DNA of 11,437 nucleotides from NCBI GenBank assembly GCA_030066475.1, contig JASJBO010000232.1:1-11437 (forward strand), read 5' to 3'. The DNA is from Myxococcota bacterium. Lineage in GTDB: Bacteria; Myxococcota_A; UBA9160; PR03. The notes below the pieces were generated by a model that was not told the origin of the DNA, ran no database searches, and saw only the letters and a program-made list of their open reading frames with translations. Position numbers and translations under genes: made by a program. Positions 1 to 6,317 of the stretch are shown one piece after another (the first letter of the stretch is position 1; every line of letters begins with the position of its first letter).

Positions 1-327
1 GCCTCGTCGCTGGACCTCAACGTGCGCGTCTACGCGCTCGTGACGGATTGGAACGAGTTCCACGCGGTTCGCGAGGACCTCTTCATACGCTTCATGGACG
101 TGATCGAGGAGTCGGGCACGGCCGTCGCCTTCCCCTCCACCACGCTCTACCTGACGAAGGACGAGGGTCTCGATGCCGAGCGGGCCGCCCAGGCCGAGCG
201 CGAAGTCGCAGGCTGGCGCGACGCCGGCGAGCTCCCCTTCCCACGCACGCCGGAGCCGCTCGCCACGAGGATCGCCGACTCCCTCGACTACCCTCCCAAG
301 GGTTCGCCCGAGGCGGGGGATGCGTAG
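1..327 (+). CDS. MscS-family mechanosensitive ion channel, C-terminal fragment
   Basis: Frame 1 is open from the first base, so the gene begins upstream of the window and only the last 108 residues are visible. The stretch NVRVYALVTDWNEFHAVRED followed by DVIEESGTAVAFPSTTLYL matches the end of the cytoplasmic alpha/beta domain of MscS-type small-conductance mechanosensitive channels, where a conserved 'aFPtqTLYl' segment ends the fold. A charged tail of about 50 residues, rich in Glu, Ala and Pro, follows. In the family the channel sits in the inner membrane and releases solutes on hypo-osmotic shock; the pore helices are not in the window, so subtype cannot be told. The stop TAG faces the 3' end of the small - strand gene 75 bases away. 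Family assignment is by recalled similarity of the C-terminal motif; fairly sure. Confidence 0.8.
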   Translation, partial: ASSLDLNVRVYALVTDWNEFHAVREDLFIRFMDVIEESGTAVAFPSTTLYLTKDEGLDAERAAQAEREVAGWRDAGELPFPRTPEPLATRIADSLDYPPKGSPEAGDA

Positions 328-341
328 ACGGTTCCAAAGCC

Positions 342-355
342 GGGCGGGAACGCCC
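342..355. terminator. Small GC hairpin between convergent genes, possible weak terminator
   Basis: GGGCG and CGCCC (perfect 5-bp arms) flank a GGAA loop, 14 bases after the stop of the MscS-type gene and about 50 bases beyond the stop of the convergent small membrane gene. No T-run follows on either strand, so it is not a classical intrinsic terminator. The position between convergent stops is the main argument. Confidence 0.25.
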
Positions 356-402
356 TGGAGGGAGTAGGGGAGGCAATCCGCCCCAGGCGCTCGGCGGCCC
401 AC

Positions 403-624
403 TCAAACAGAGGAGCCGCTGGCTCGCTCCTTCTGCGCGCTCCGGATCTTCGTCAGAAGGTCCCAGGTCGGCAGCGCGGACAGGCCGCCGACCGCACCCG
501 CCAGGTAGCTGGGAATCGAGGCCCCGAACAGGCGCTGCCACAGGACCCCGGCCAGGAAGCTCATGAGGAGCATCACCCCGATCGTGATCAGCAAGCGTTG
601 CCAGAACGGAAGTCGTAGTCTCAT
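403..624 (-). CDS. Small two-helix membrane protein of unknown function (73 aa)
   Basis: I do not recognise a family. The protein begins MRLRLPFWQR, then a strongly hydrophobic segment at about residues 11-29 (ITIGVMLLMSFLAGVLW), a short polar/basic break (QRLF), a second weaker hydrophobic segment at 34-53 rich in Gly and Ala, and a charged tail ending KERASGSSV. This predicts an inner-membrane protein with two passes. The start at 624 is chosen over an in-frame ATG at 687 because GGAAGAGG (633-640) sits 8 bases upstream as a ribosome-binding site, the extra 21 residues are polar and unconserved in character, and no such site precedes 687. It is divergent from the FadL gene and convergent with the MscS-type gene, so it is likely a single-gene unit. 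Coding is supported by the membrane pattern and ribosome site only. Confidence 0.6.
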   Translation of the reverse strand: MRLRLPFWQRLLITIGVMLLMSFLAGVLWQRLFGASIPSYLAGAVGGLSALPTWDLLTKIRSAQKERASGSSV

Positions 625-632
625 GAGGCTCG

Positions 633-640
633 CCTCTTCC
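633..640 (-). promoter_or_regulatory. Ribosome-binding site of the small membrane protein
   Basis: Read on the - strand the bases are GGAAGAGG, 8 bases before the ATG at 624. It decides the start in favour of 624 over the upstream in-frame ATG at 687. Confidence 0.5.
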
Positions 641-706
641 CGGGTTGGTGGGCTGGTCCACTTCGCGCTTCCGAGAGGCTTGCCCATTCGCGCCCGACCC
701 GCACTC

Positions 707-1957
707 GTGAGGACGACTTCCCGACGTCGGCGGCCGTGGGGCGCGGTCGTCCTGGCGGCGCTGGCGGCCCTGCTGATCGGCTCGGTGCCGGCCGCTGCTG
801 GCGGCCTCTACGTGAACGAGTTCGCCACCACCAGCCAGGGCAACGCCGGCGCCGGCCGGGGGGCGTGGGTCCCCGACGCCTCGGCCACGCTCCACAACGC
901 GGCCGCCATGACCCGCCTCGGCGACCACGCCTTCTCGACCGGCTTCGGGGCGTTCCTCGGCCAGATCGAGTTCGACACGGAGAGCGACAGCCCGAGCGGC
1001 AGCGGCAACGGCGGAGACCAGTTCGGCTTCGTCCCGGTCTCGAGCTTCAGCTACGTGCACCGCCTCTCGGATCGCCTGCGCTTCGGCCTCTCGTTCTACT
1101 CGCTGGGCGGGGCCAAGCTCGACCCGAGCAACAACTGGGGCGGCCGCTTCGAGATGGTCGAGATCTCGCTCCTCACGATCAGCGCGTCGCCCGTGGTGGC
1201 GCTGCGCCTGACCGACTGGCTCTCGATCGGCGGCGGGCCGCTGCTGTCCTACGCCATCCTCAACTGGGACCTGCGTGCCGCCGGTCCCCTGGGCGAATCC
1301 ACCATCCAGCTCGACGACCTGGACGACTTCGAGCCGGCCGCCCGCGCGGGCGTGCTCTTCCACCCGAGCGAGGACTTCGGCCTGAGCGTCTCCTACCTCT
1401 CGAAGACCGACTTCAAGGTGAGCGGTGACATCGACCTCCCCTTCGGCGTGAGGTCCGACATCGACCTGGACCTGCCCTTCCCCCAGCTGGTCGAGGTGAG
1501 CGCCTTTTGGAACGTCACCGACCGGCTCACGCTCCTCGCCACCTTCAACTGGGAGGACTGGAGCACCGCGGACGACCTCTCGGTCACCCTGGGCCCGCTC
1601 ACCACCGACGCCGCGACCGGCTTCAAGGACACCTACAAGGGCATCCTCGGCGCCAACTACCGCCTCGGGGAGAAGTGGCTGATCCAGGGCGGGGTCTCCT
1701 ACGACACCTCCGCGCTGCGGAGCCGCGACCGCACGACGGCACTGCCCGTGGACGAGCAGATCCGGGGCGCCCTCGGCGTGCAGCACCGGCTGCGCCCGAA
1801 TCTGAGCGTCGGCTTCTCCTTCGTCTACGTGAACATGGGCCAGGGCACCGTGCGGGGCGAGACGGTTCGCGGTGACTACGACCGCAACGACCTGTTCCTG
1901 TTCGGCGTGAACCTCGACTTCGGCAGGCTCTGGTGGAGCGGCCGGGCGACCCTCTAG
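707..1957 (+). CDS. FadL/OMPP1-type outer-membrane hydrophobic-substrate channel
   Basis: FadL-family channels are 14-stranded outer-membrane barrels with an N-terminal hatch that pass long-chain fatty acids and other hydrophobic molecules. The preprotein of 416 aa starts RTTSRRRRPWG, then a hydrophobic core (AVVLAALAALLIGSV) and a PAAA cleavage site. The mature start GGLYVNEFATTSQGNAGAGR and the following WVPDASATLHNAAAMTRL match the family's N-terminal hatch. The family's Asn-Pro-Ala motif is Asn-Ala-Ala here (N64 of the preprotein, residue 33 after cleavage at Ala31). Alternating barrel-like strands with aromatic girdles run to the end, FLFGVNLDFGRLWW. GTG 707 is preferred because it gives a proper signal peptide; ATG 623 is in frame but adds 28 residues, and its CATG is the start of the opposite gene. 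No good ribosome site precedes 707, so the start is uncertain. It is co-transcribed with the alkylsulfatase 22 bases downstream. Confidence 0.85.
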   Translation: MRTTSRRRRPWGAVVLAALAALLIGSVPAAAGGLYVNEFATTSQGNAGAGRGAWVPDASATLHNAAAMTRLGDHAFSTGFGAFLGQIEFDTESDSPSGSGNGGDQFGFVPVSSFSYVHRLSDRLRFGLSFYSLGGAKLDPSNNWGGRFEMVEISLLTISASPVVALRLTDWLSIGGGPLLSYAILNWDLRAAGPLGESTIQLDDLDDFEPAARAGVLFHPSEDFGLSVSYLSKTDFKVSGDIDLPFGVRSDIDLDLPFPQLVEVSAFWNVTDRLTLLATFNWEDWSTADDLSVTLGPLTTDAATGFKDTYKGILGANYRLGEKWLIQGGVSYDTSALRSRDRTTALPVDEQIRGALGVQHRLRPNLSVGFSFVYVNMGQGTVRGETVRGDYDRNDLFLFGVNLDFGRLWWSGRATL

Positions 1958-1964
1958 ATATCGA

Positions 1965-1970
1965 AAGGAG
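1965..1970 (+). promoter_or_regulatory. Ribosome-binding site of the alkylsulfatase gene
   Basis: AAGGAG ends 9 bases before the ATG at 1980, in the 22-base gap after the FadL stop. It fixes the sulfatase start. Confidence 0.7.
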
Positions 1971-1979
1971 CGATTTTCG

Positions 1980-4031
1980 ATGATCTCCCCCTTCCGACCT
2001 GCCCTCGTCGCGAGCGTGGCGCTCACGCTGGCCGCCGGCGCCGCGGCCCAGCCCAAGCACTTCGACCCGCTGGGCAAGCCGCCGTCCGAGCACACGCTGA
2101 AGGCGATCGCAGAGGACAGCGCTGGTCTGCCCTTCGACGACACGCGGGACTTCGACGAGGCGGCCAAGGGCTTCCTCGCCGAGCCCGACTCCTGGAAGGT
2201 GGTGGGGCCAGAAGGCAACGTGGTGTGGGACCTCGATCGCTACGACTTCTTCCGGACCGACACCGACTTCCCGAGCGTCCACCCCTCGCTCCAGCGCGTC
2301 TCGCGACTGAACATGAAGGTCGGCCTGTTCGAGGTGATCCCGGACTTCTACCAGGTGCGCGGCTTCGACCTGGCGAACATCACCTTCGTGAAGGGCAAGA
2401 CCGGCTGGATCGTGTTCGACCCGCTGACCGCCCCGGAGACGGCCGCCGCCGCGAAGAAGCTGGTGGACCAGCACCTCGGCGAGCGGCCCGTGGTGGGCGT
2501 GGTCTACTCCCACTCGCACGTCGACCACTGGGGCGGTGTGCGCGGCATCGTCGACGAGGCGGACGTCCGGGCGGGCAAGGTCACGATCATCGCGCCGCGC
2601 GACTTCATGCTGCACGTCGTGGCCGAGAACGTCTTCGCCGGCAATGCCATGAACCGGCGCGTCATGTACCAGTACGGCGTGCGGCTGCCCGCCAGCCCGT
2701 TCGGTCATGCCGGTCAGGGCCTGAACATGAACGTGGCCGCCGGCAATACAGGGCTGATCGCGCCGACCCGCGTGATCGAGAAGGACATCGAGACCGTCAC
2801 CATCGACGGCGTAAAGATGGAGTTCATGAACACGCCCGGCGGCGAGGCCCCCTCGCAGGCCCACACCTGGTTCCCCGAGCACAAGGTGTACTGGACCGGC
2901 GAGGACGTGACCGGCGTCTTCCACAACGTCTATACGCTGAGGGGGGCGCTGGTGCGCGACCCGTTGCGCTGGTCGAAGAACATCAACCGGGCGCTCTACC
3001 GCTACGGCAAGCGCGCGGACGTGATGATCGCCTCGCACCACTGGCCGCGCTGGGGCAACGAACGGGTGCAGGAGGTGCTGCGCGGGCAGCGCGACCTCTA
3101 CGCCAACATCAACAACCAGGTGCTGCACCACGCCAACCAGGGCGTGACCATCAACCAGATCCACAACGTGTACGAGACGCCCACGGGCATCGCGCACCAG
3201 TGGTACAACCGCGGCTACCACGGATCCCCCGAGCACAACAGCCGGGCCGTGATCAACCGCTACCTGGGCTACTGGGACGGCAATCCCGCCACCCTGATCC
3301 CGCTGTCGCCGGCCGACTCGGCGCCGCTCTACGTGAGGATGATGGGCGGATCGGAGAAGATCCTCGCCGAGGGCCGCAGGCTGCACGACGCGGGCGAGTA
3401 CTTCCAGGCGCAGGAGATCCTCAACAAGCTGGTGCAGGCGGAGCCGAACAATCGCGACGCCCGGCTCCTGCTGGGCGACGTGTGGGAGCAGATCGGCTAC
3501 CAGCAGGAGAACTCGGGCCTGCGCAACAGCTTCCTCCAGGCGGCCTACGAGCTGCGCAACGGCATTCCGGGAGGCTCCCCGGTGAAGTCCTCGGGCCCCG
3601 ACGTGATCCGGGCCATGACGACGGGGCTGTTCCTCGACTTCCTGGCCGTCCGCATGGACAGCCGCCAGGTGGCCGACCTGGAGTTCACGGTCAACCTGGT
3701 GACGCCCGACAACGGCGAGCAGTACGTGGTCGAGCTGTCCGACTCGACCCTGACCAACATCGAGGGCTTCCAGGCCGACGACGCGGACCTGACCGTGAGC
3801 ATCGACCGCGCCGATCTCGAGATCGTGATGATGGGCCAGAAGCGCCTGACTGCGATGATCCAGGAGGGCACCGCGAAGGCCACCGGCGACAAGCGCGTGC
3901 TCGACCAGCTCGCCGCCACGATGGCGACCTTCACGCCCGACTTCGAGATGGTGCCCGGCACCTCGCGTCCGGCCCCGGCCGGGGAGTGGAATCCCTACGA
4001 GGCCGGCGTCGAACCGATCCGGGGCGAGTAG
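1980..4031 (+). CDS. Secreted alkyl/aryl-sulfatase, metallo-beta-lactamase fold (SdsA1/BDS1 family)
   Basis: The family hydrolyses alkyl sulfate esters, such as dodecyl sulfate, to alcohol and sulfate with a two-zinc centre. The 683-aa product has a signal peptide (ISPFRPALVASVALTLAAGAAA, cut before QPKH), so it acts in the periplasm or outside. Visible in order: leader and lid region 25-110; MBL domain about 110-370 with H178-S-H180-V-D182-H183; E289 in GGEAPS, E308 in TGEDV and H353 in ASHHWPRWG as remaining metal ligands; a helical dimerisation domain about 370-540 (GEYFQAQEILNKLVQAEP is typical); and an SCP2-like C-terminal domain about 545-660 thought to hold the hydrophobic tail. All seven ligands sit 9 residues after those I recall for Pseudomonas SdsA1, so the core is collinear. 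Length fits the family (~660). Whether it prefers primary or secondary alkyl sulfates cannot be told. It follows FadL closely, which suggests shared transcription and a supply of amphiphile. Confidence 0.93.
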   Translation: MISPFRPALVASVALTLAAGAAAQPKHFDPLGKPPSEHTLKAIAEDSAGLPFDDTRDFDEAAKGFLAEPDSWKVVGPEGNVVWDLDRYDFFRTDTDFPSVHPSLQRVSRLNMKVGLFEVIPDFYQVRGFDLANITFVKGKTGWIVFDPLTAPETAAAAKKLVDQHLGERPVVGVVYSHSHVDHWGGVRGIVDEADVRAGKVTIIAPRDFMLHVVAENVFAGNAMNRRVMYQYGVRLPASPFGHAGQGLNMNVAAGNTGLIAPTRVIEKDIETVTIDGVKMEFMNTPGGEAPSQAHTWFPEHKVYWTGEDVTGVFHNVYTLRGALVRDPLRWSKNINRALYRYGKRADVMIASHHWPRWGNERVQEVLRGQRDLYANINNQVLHHANQGVTINQIHNVYETPTGIAHQWYNRGYHGSPEHNSRAVINRYLGYWDGNPATLIPLSPADSAPLYVRMMGGSEKILAEGRRLHDAGEYFQAQEILNKLVQAEPNNRDARLLLGDVWEQIGYQQENSGLRNSFLQAAYELRNGIPGGSPVKSSGPDVIRAMTTGLFLDFLAVRMDSRQVADLEFTVNLVTPDNGEQYVVELSDSTLTNIEGFQADDADLTVSIDRADLEIVMMGQKRLTAMIQEGTAKATGDKRVLDQLAATMATFTPDFEMVPGTSRPAPAGEWNPYEAGVEPIRGE

Positions 4032-4129
4032 GGCGGGATCGTGCTTCACGAGAGCCGGGGCGCCGAGAAACCGTCGTACATCCTCCGGACCATCGCGATT
4101 CGGGCCACAGCCATCCATGACCAGCCACG
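4032..4129. other. Intergenic gap between convergent genes
   Basis: This 98-base stretch separates the stops of the sulfatase and the AAA ATPase. I see only a 4-bp hairpin (CGTG-CTT-CACG near 4040) and no clear terminator or gene. Confidence 0.5.
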
Positions 4130-5305
4130 TCACGCTCCTTCCGGGCTATTGCGCCTCATGAAGTCTGCAAACTGCGGAACCGTGAATTCGTTGAGACCAT
4201 ACGACGGGCTGAAGATCAAGCCCTTTTCGATCAAGCGCGATCGCGTCGGAGCGACGTTCTGTGGCCCAGGGCGACCGAGCTCCGTGGCTATGTCGCCCGA
4301 TCGATAGGGCCCGTCCCCCAGAGCGGCCATCGATCGCAGGTACTCGAGCTCTGCATTGGTGCAACGCGCGACCCTGACTCGGAAGAAGTTCTCGTCGAGC
4401 TGGAGCTGTACGGGCTGCCGGGCGTCGAGCGCATCCTGGAGTGTGATCGTGGGGCCGGCGGCAACGTTCCACACGTGTTTTCCGAACTCCTGGAGGAAGT
4501 ACGGGTAGCCCTCCGTGAATCTCGTGATCTCGCCGACAGCAGCATCCTCGTACTGGACACCCTCCTGCTGTGCTGGCACGACCAGGGCTTCGCGGGCCGC
4601 TTCATCAGCAAGAGAGCCGATCCGCGGGAAATCGAACAGGCGCTCCGAGTAGGACTTTGCCGCTCCTGTCAGCTCCGGAATCTGTGGTAGTCCGGCACCA
4701 ACGAGAGTGACGGGCAACGATTGCTGCGCCGTGCGGTGGAGAGCCGCGATGAGCGCTTCGAGTTCCGATCGCGCGAGGAATTGGATCTCGTCGAAGAGCA
4801 AGGCGACACCTGAATCATGGTCGGCTGCGGCCCGGCCGACTGCCACGAGGAGGTCAGCCAGATCCTCTCCCAGATCCCCGGAGTCTGCGCGCCCCAGTGC
4901 CACGTCGACATCGAGGTTGATCTCTGGGCCGTCGGGCAGCTTCAGCGTGAACGCCTTGAAGACCGCGACCGCCCGACGCGCGCGGTCCTTCATCCTGTCT
5001 ATTGGGCTGAGGGAGAGCAGGGCGCGCCGGACCATCCGCGCCATGAGAGGGCGAATCTCGGTTTCGTGGGTGATCTCGGTGAATGCCGTTGCGAACCTGG
5101 CCTCCTCTGCGATGGATCCGAAGGTGTTGAGCAGCACGGTCTTCCCCACCCCCCGCAGGCCGGTGATGATCATGCTCTTCTCGGGGCGACCGCGGCGCAG
5201 GCGTTCGAGGAGCACACGAAAGGCATCGAGCTCCTTGTCGCGACCCGCGAGCGCAGGCGGTCGAGACCCGGCGCCGGGGGTGTAGGGGTTACGGATCGGA
5301 TCCAC
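4130..5305 (-). CDS. AAA/STAND-like ATP-binding protein with C-terminal winged helix
   Basis: A 391-aa P-loop ATPase of the AAA_16/archaeal-ATPase (Orc1/Cdc6-like) type. Its N-terminus (NPYTPGAGSRPPALAGRDKE) and Walker A GLRGVGKT at 49-56 are typical of solitary bacterial 'ATP-binding proteins' of unknown job. Walker B is VALLFDE at 167-173, sensor-1-like VTLVGAG at 199-205, and a candidate arginine finger lies in SERLFDF around R222. Residues about 310-385 form a winged-helix-like end (SGDIATELGR, then GLIFSPSYGLNEFTVPQFAD), suggesting DNA or partner binding. No membrane segment. The start is GTG at 5305; no Shine-Dalgarno precedes it, but a -10/-35 pair does, placing the transcript start within a few bases (leaderless). 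The gene is less GC-rich than its neighbours and has no operon partner, pointing to independent acquisition. Cellular role unknown; a defence, plasmid or stress role would be speculation. Confidence 0.85.
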   Translation of the reverse strand: MDPIRNPYTPGAGSRPPALAGRDKELDAFRVLLERLRRGRPEKSMIITGLRGVGKTVLLNTFGSIAEEARFATAFTEITHETEIRPLMARMVRRALLSLSPIDRMKDRARRAVAVFKAFTLKLPDGPEINLDVDVALGRADSGDLGEDLADLLVAVGRAAADHDSGVALLFDEIQFLARSELEALIAALHRTAQQSLPVTLVGAGLPQIPELTGAAKSYSERLFDFPRIGSLADEAAREALVVPAQQEGVQYEDAAVGEITRFTEGYPYFLQEFGKHVWNVAAGPTITLQDALDARQPVQLQLDENFFRVRVARCTNAELEYLRSMAALGDGPYRSGDIATELGRPGPQNVAPTRSRLIEKGLIFSPSYGLNEFTVPQFADFMRRNSPEGA

Positions 5306-5313
5306 GGCGGAGA

Positions 5314-5342
5314 TGTATACCGAGCTCTGCCATGTTTATCAA
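5314..5342 (-). promoter_or_regulatory. Promoter of the AAA ATPase gene (leaderless)
   Basis: Read on the - strand: TTGATA (5337-5342) as -35, a 17-base spacer, TATACA (5314-5319) as -10. The expected transcription start, about 7 bases after the -10, falls at about 5307, two bases before the GTG start at 5305. The mRNA would therefore have almost no 5' leader, in keeping with the missing ribosome-binding site. Good match to sigma-70-type consensus; not experimentally shown. Confidence 0.6.
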
Positions 5343-5356
5343 TTTCTAGTAAACAT
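5332..5356. promoter_or_regulatory. Operator-like inverted repeat over the ATPase promoter
   Basis: ATGTTTA (5332-5338) and TAAACAT (5350-5356) are perfect 7-bp inverted arms around an 11-base AT-rich spacer. The repeat overlaps the -35 hexamer of the AAA ATPase gene, a usual place for a repressor site; arm centres are about 18 bases apart, close to two helical turns. The AT-rich palindrome stands out in GC-rich surroundings. Which protein binds is unknown; the ATPase's own winged helix is one possibility. Confidence 0.45.
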
Positions 5357-5459
5357 TGAAGAACTCGCTAGCTCTCTCCTTGCCTCAAAAGGGAGGCCAT
5401 CGAAGGCGCGAGCAGACGGGTTCTGGCGGAGCGGGAATTCTCCCTCCGAGGAGGCGAGG

Positions 5460-5522
5460 ATGAACGAATTCGGTCCTCCTGAAGGGGAGGAATCGCCCGC
5501 CGATGCCCCAGGGGGATGTTGA
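5460..5522 (+). CDS. Doubtful 20-residue ORF with a strong ribosome-site-like leader
   Basis: ATG at 5460 follows AGGAGG (5449-5454) by 5 bases and opens a 20-codon frame, MNEFGPPEGEESPADAPGGC, ending in TGA. The peptide is acidic, rich in Pro and Gly, with a terminal Cys. A 6-bp hairpin lies inside it. No family is recognised and a chance ORF in purine-rich DNA is the likelier explanation. Confidence 0.15.
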   Translation: MNEFGPPEGEESPADAPGGC

Positions 5523-5591
5523 TTCAGATCTCAGCTTCAACTCTGAATGGTCTTCCGCGCTACTCAGCTCTCTCGAGGGAAAGGCCGGACC

Positions 5592-5610
5592 GGACCGACG
5601 CTGACGGTCC
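5592..5610 (-). terminator. Stem-loop downstream of the TetR gene, possible operon terminator
   Basis: GGACCG and CGGTCC (perfect 6-bp arms, 7-base loop) lie about 54 bases past the TetR stop. On the - strand the stem is followed by GGTCCGGCCTTTCCC, only a weak T-run. It may end the carboxylase-AtuA-TetR transcript, but it is not a textbook intrinsic terminator. Confidence 0.3.
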
Positions 5611-5663
5611 ATGAGGCGCTCGAGGCGCGACCTCCCTGTCCGCGGCCATGCGCGAGACCGGGC

Positions 5664-6317
5664 TCAGCCCCGCTCCAGCCCCCGGAGCACCACCTCCACC
5701 ACCGCGTCCGCCGTCTCGCGGGCCGAGCCCGCGATCGTCTCGGCCAGCTCGGGACGCGCGAACTCGCGGCCGAGGCCGCCCAGCACGTGGGCGACGGCGG
5801 CGGTGTCGACCGGGGCGACGTCGCCCTCGGCCACGGCGCGGTCGAGCAGGCTCTGGGTCACGGCGATCACGTAGTCCTCGTGGGCGTCGAGCATGCGCTT
5901 GGCGCCGGGGAAGGCGGCGAAGTGGCGCGAGAACGCCAGCGCCTCGGGCTGGACGGCCTCGTGGGCGGCGTGCAGGTAGGCGCGCAGCGCGTCGAGCGGC
6001 GACATGCTGGCGTCGAGCGCGCCGATCGCCGCGCGGCCGATCCGGTGCAGGCGGCGGTCGACGACCATCAGCACCAGCTCGTCCTTGCTGGGGGCGATGC
6101 CGTAGAGGGTGCGCAGCGAGCAGTTCACCTGCGCGGCGATCTCGGCCATGGTCAGGTCGGCCAGCTCCTCGGCCGCGACCAGGTGCTCGAGCTCGTCGAG
6201 CAGCTCGCGCTGCCGCGCGGTCAGGCGCTGCTCGCTGTCGGGCGCGAGCAGGGGCTTCGGCGCGCGCACGCCGGGGAAGCGCACGCGCCGGGCGCGCGTG
6301 GGCTCCGGCGCGCTCAA
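5664..6317 (-). CDS. TetR/AcrR-family transcriptional regulator
   Basis: The 217-aa product has an N-terminal three-helix DNA-binding domain: helices about 34-50, then LTMAEIAAQVNCSLRTLYGI (55-74) as the helix-turn-helix and SKDELVLMVVDRRL starting helix 4. A C-terminal ligand domain (about 95-217) is rich in Ala and Leu, typical of TetR. These proteins are dimeric repressors released by a small ligand, often an acyl-CoA or other pathway intermediate in catabolic operons. The start TTG at 6317 overlaps the AtuA stop (TTGA); GGAGG at 6328-6332 is 10 bases upstream. A GTG 11 codons further in is an alternative but has no ribosome site. Being the last gene of the operon, it probably controls its own operon promoter, which lies outside the window; the P. 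aeruginosa atu cluster is likewise controlled by a TetR protein (AtuR). Ligand unknown. Confidence 0.9.
   Translation of the reverse strand: MSAPEPTRARRVRFPGVRAPKPLLAPDSEQRLTARQRELLDELEHLVAAEELADLTMAEIAAQVNCSLRTLYGIAPSKDELVLMVVDRRLHRIGRAAIGALDASMSPLDALRAYLHAAHEAVQPEALAFSRHFAAFPGAKRMLDAHEDYVIAVTQSLLDRAVAEGDVAPVDTAAVAHVLGGLGREFARPELAETIAGSARETADAVVEVVLRGLERG

Larger units (their letters stand above)
5357..5663. other. Non-coding gap upstream of the ATPase and downstream of the TetR gene
   Basis: About 300 bases without a convincing gene. It holds a TCCTCC/GGAGGA hairpin (5474-5491, 6-bp arms, 6-base loop), a second hairpin at 5592-5610 and a 20-codon ORF at 5460. A 75-codon - strand reading frame (5385-5612) has no recognisable protein pattern and no ribosome-binding site that I trust. 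Confidence 0.5.

Noticed and set aside
92..2218. 708-codon open frame on the - strand
   Set aside because: It lies antisense to the FadL gene and has low-complexity Ala/Arg/Gly/Val composition without any domain; an artefact of high GC at third positions.
2225..4120. 631-codon + strand frame in a second register over the sulfatase
   Set aside because: Arg/Pro/Gly-rich out-of-frame translation of the true sulfatase gene.
1623..4133. 836-codon open frame on the - strand
   Set aside because: Antisense shadow of the alkylsulfatase; His/Val/Gly/Arg-rich sequence with no recognisable fold, while the + strand frame shows full family motifs.
5435..5471. Two GAATTC copies 31 bases apart, considered as short direct repeats or insertion scars
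   Set aside because: Six-base identity only, with no extension of similarity on either side.
5385..5612. 75-codon - strand frame in the gap
   Set aside because: No ribosome-binding site, no hydrophobic or domain pattern, Arg/Ser/Pro-rich; probably chance.
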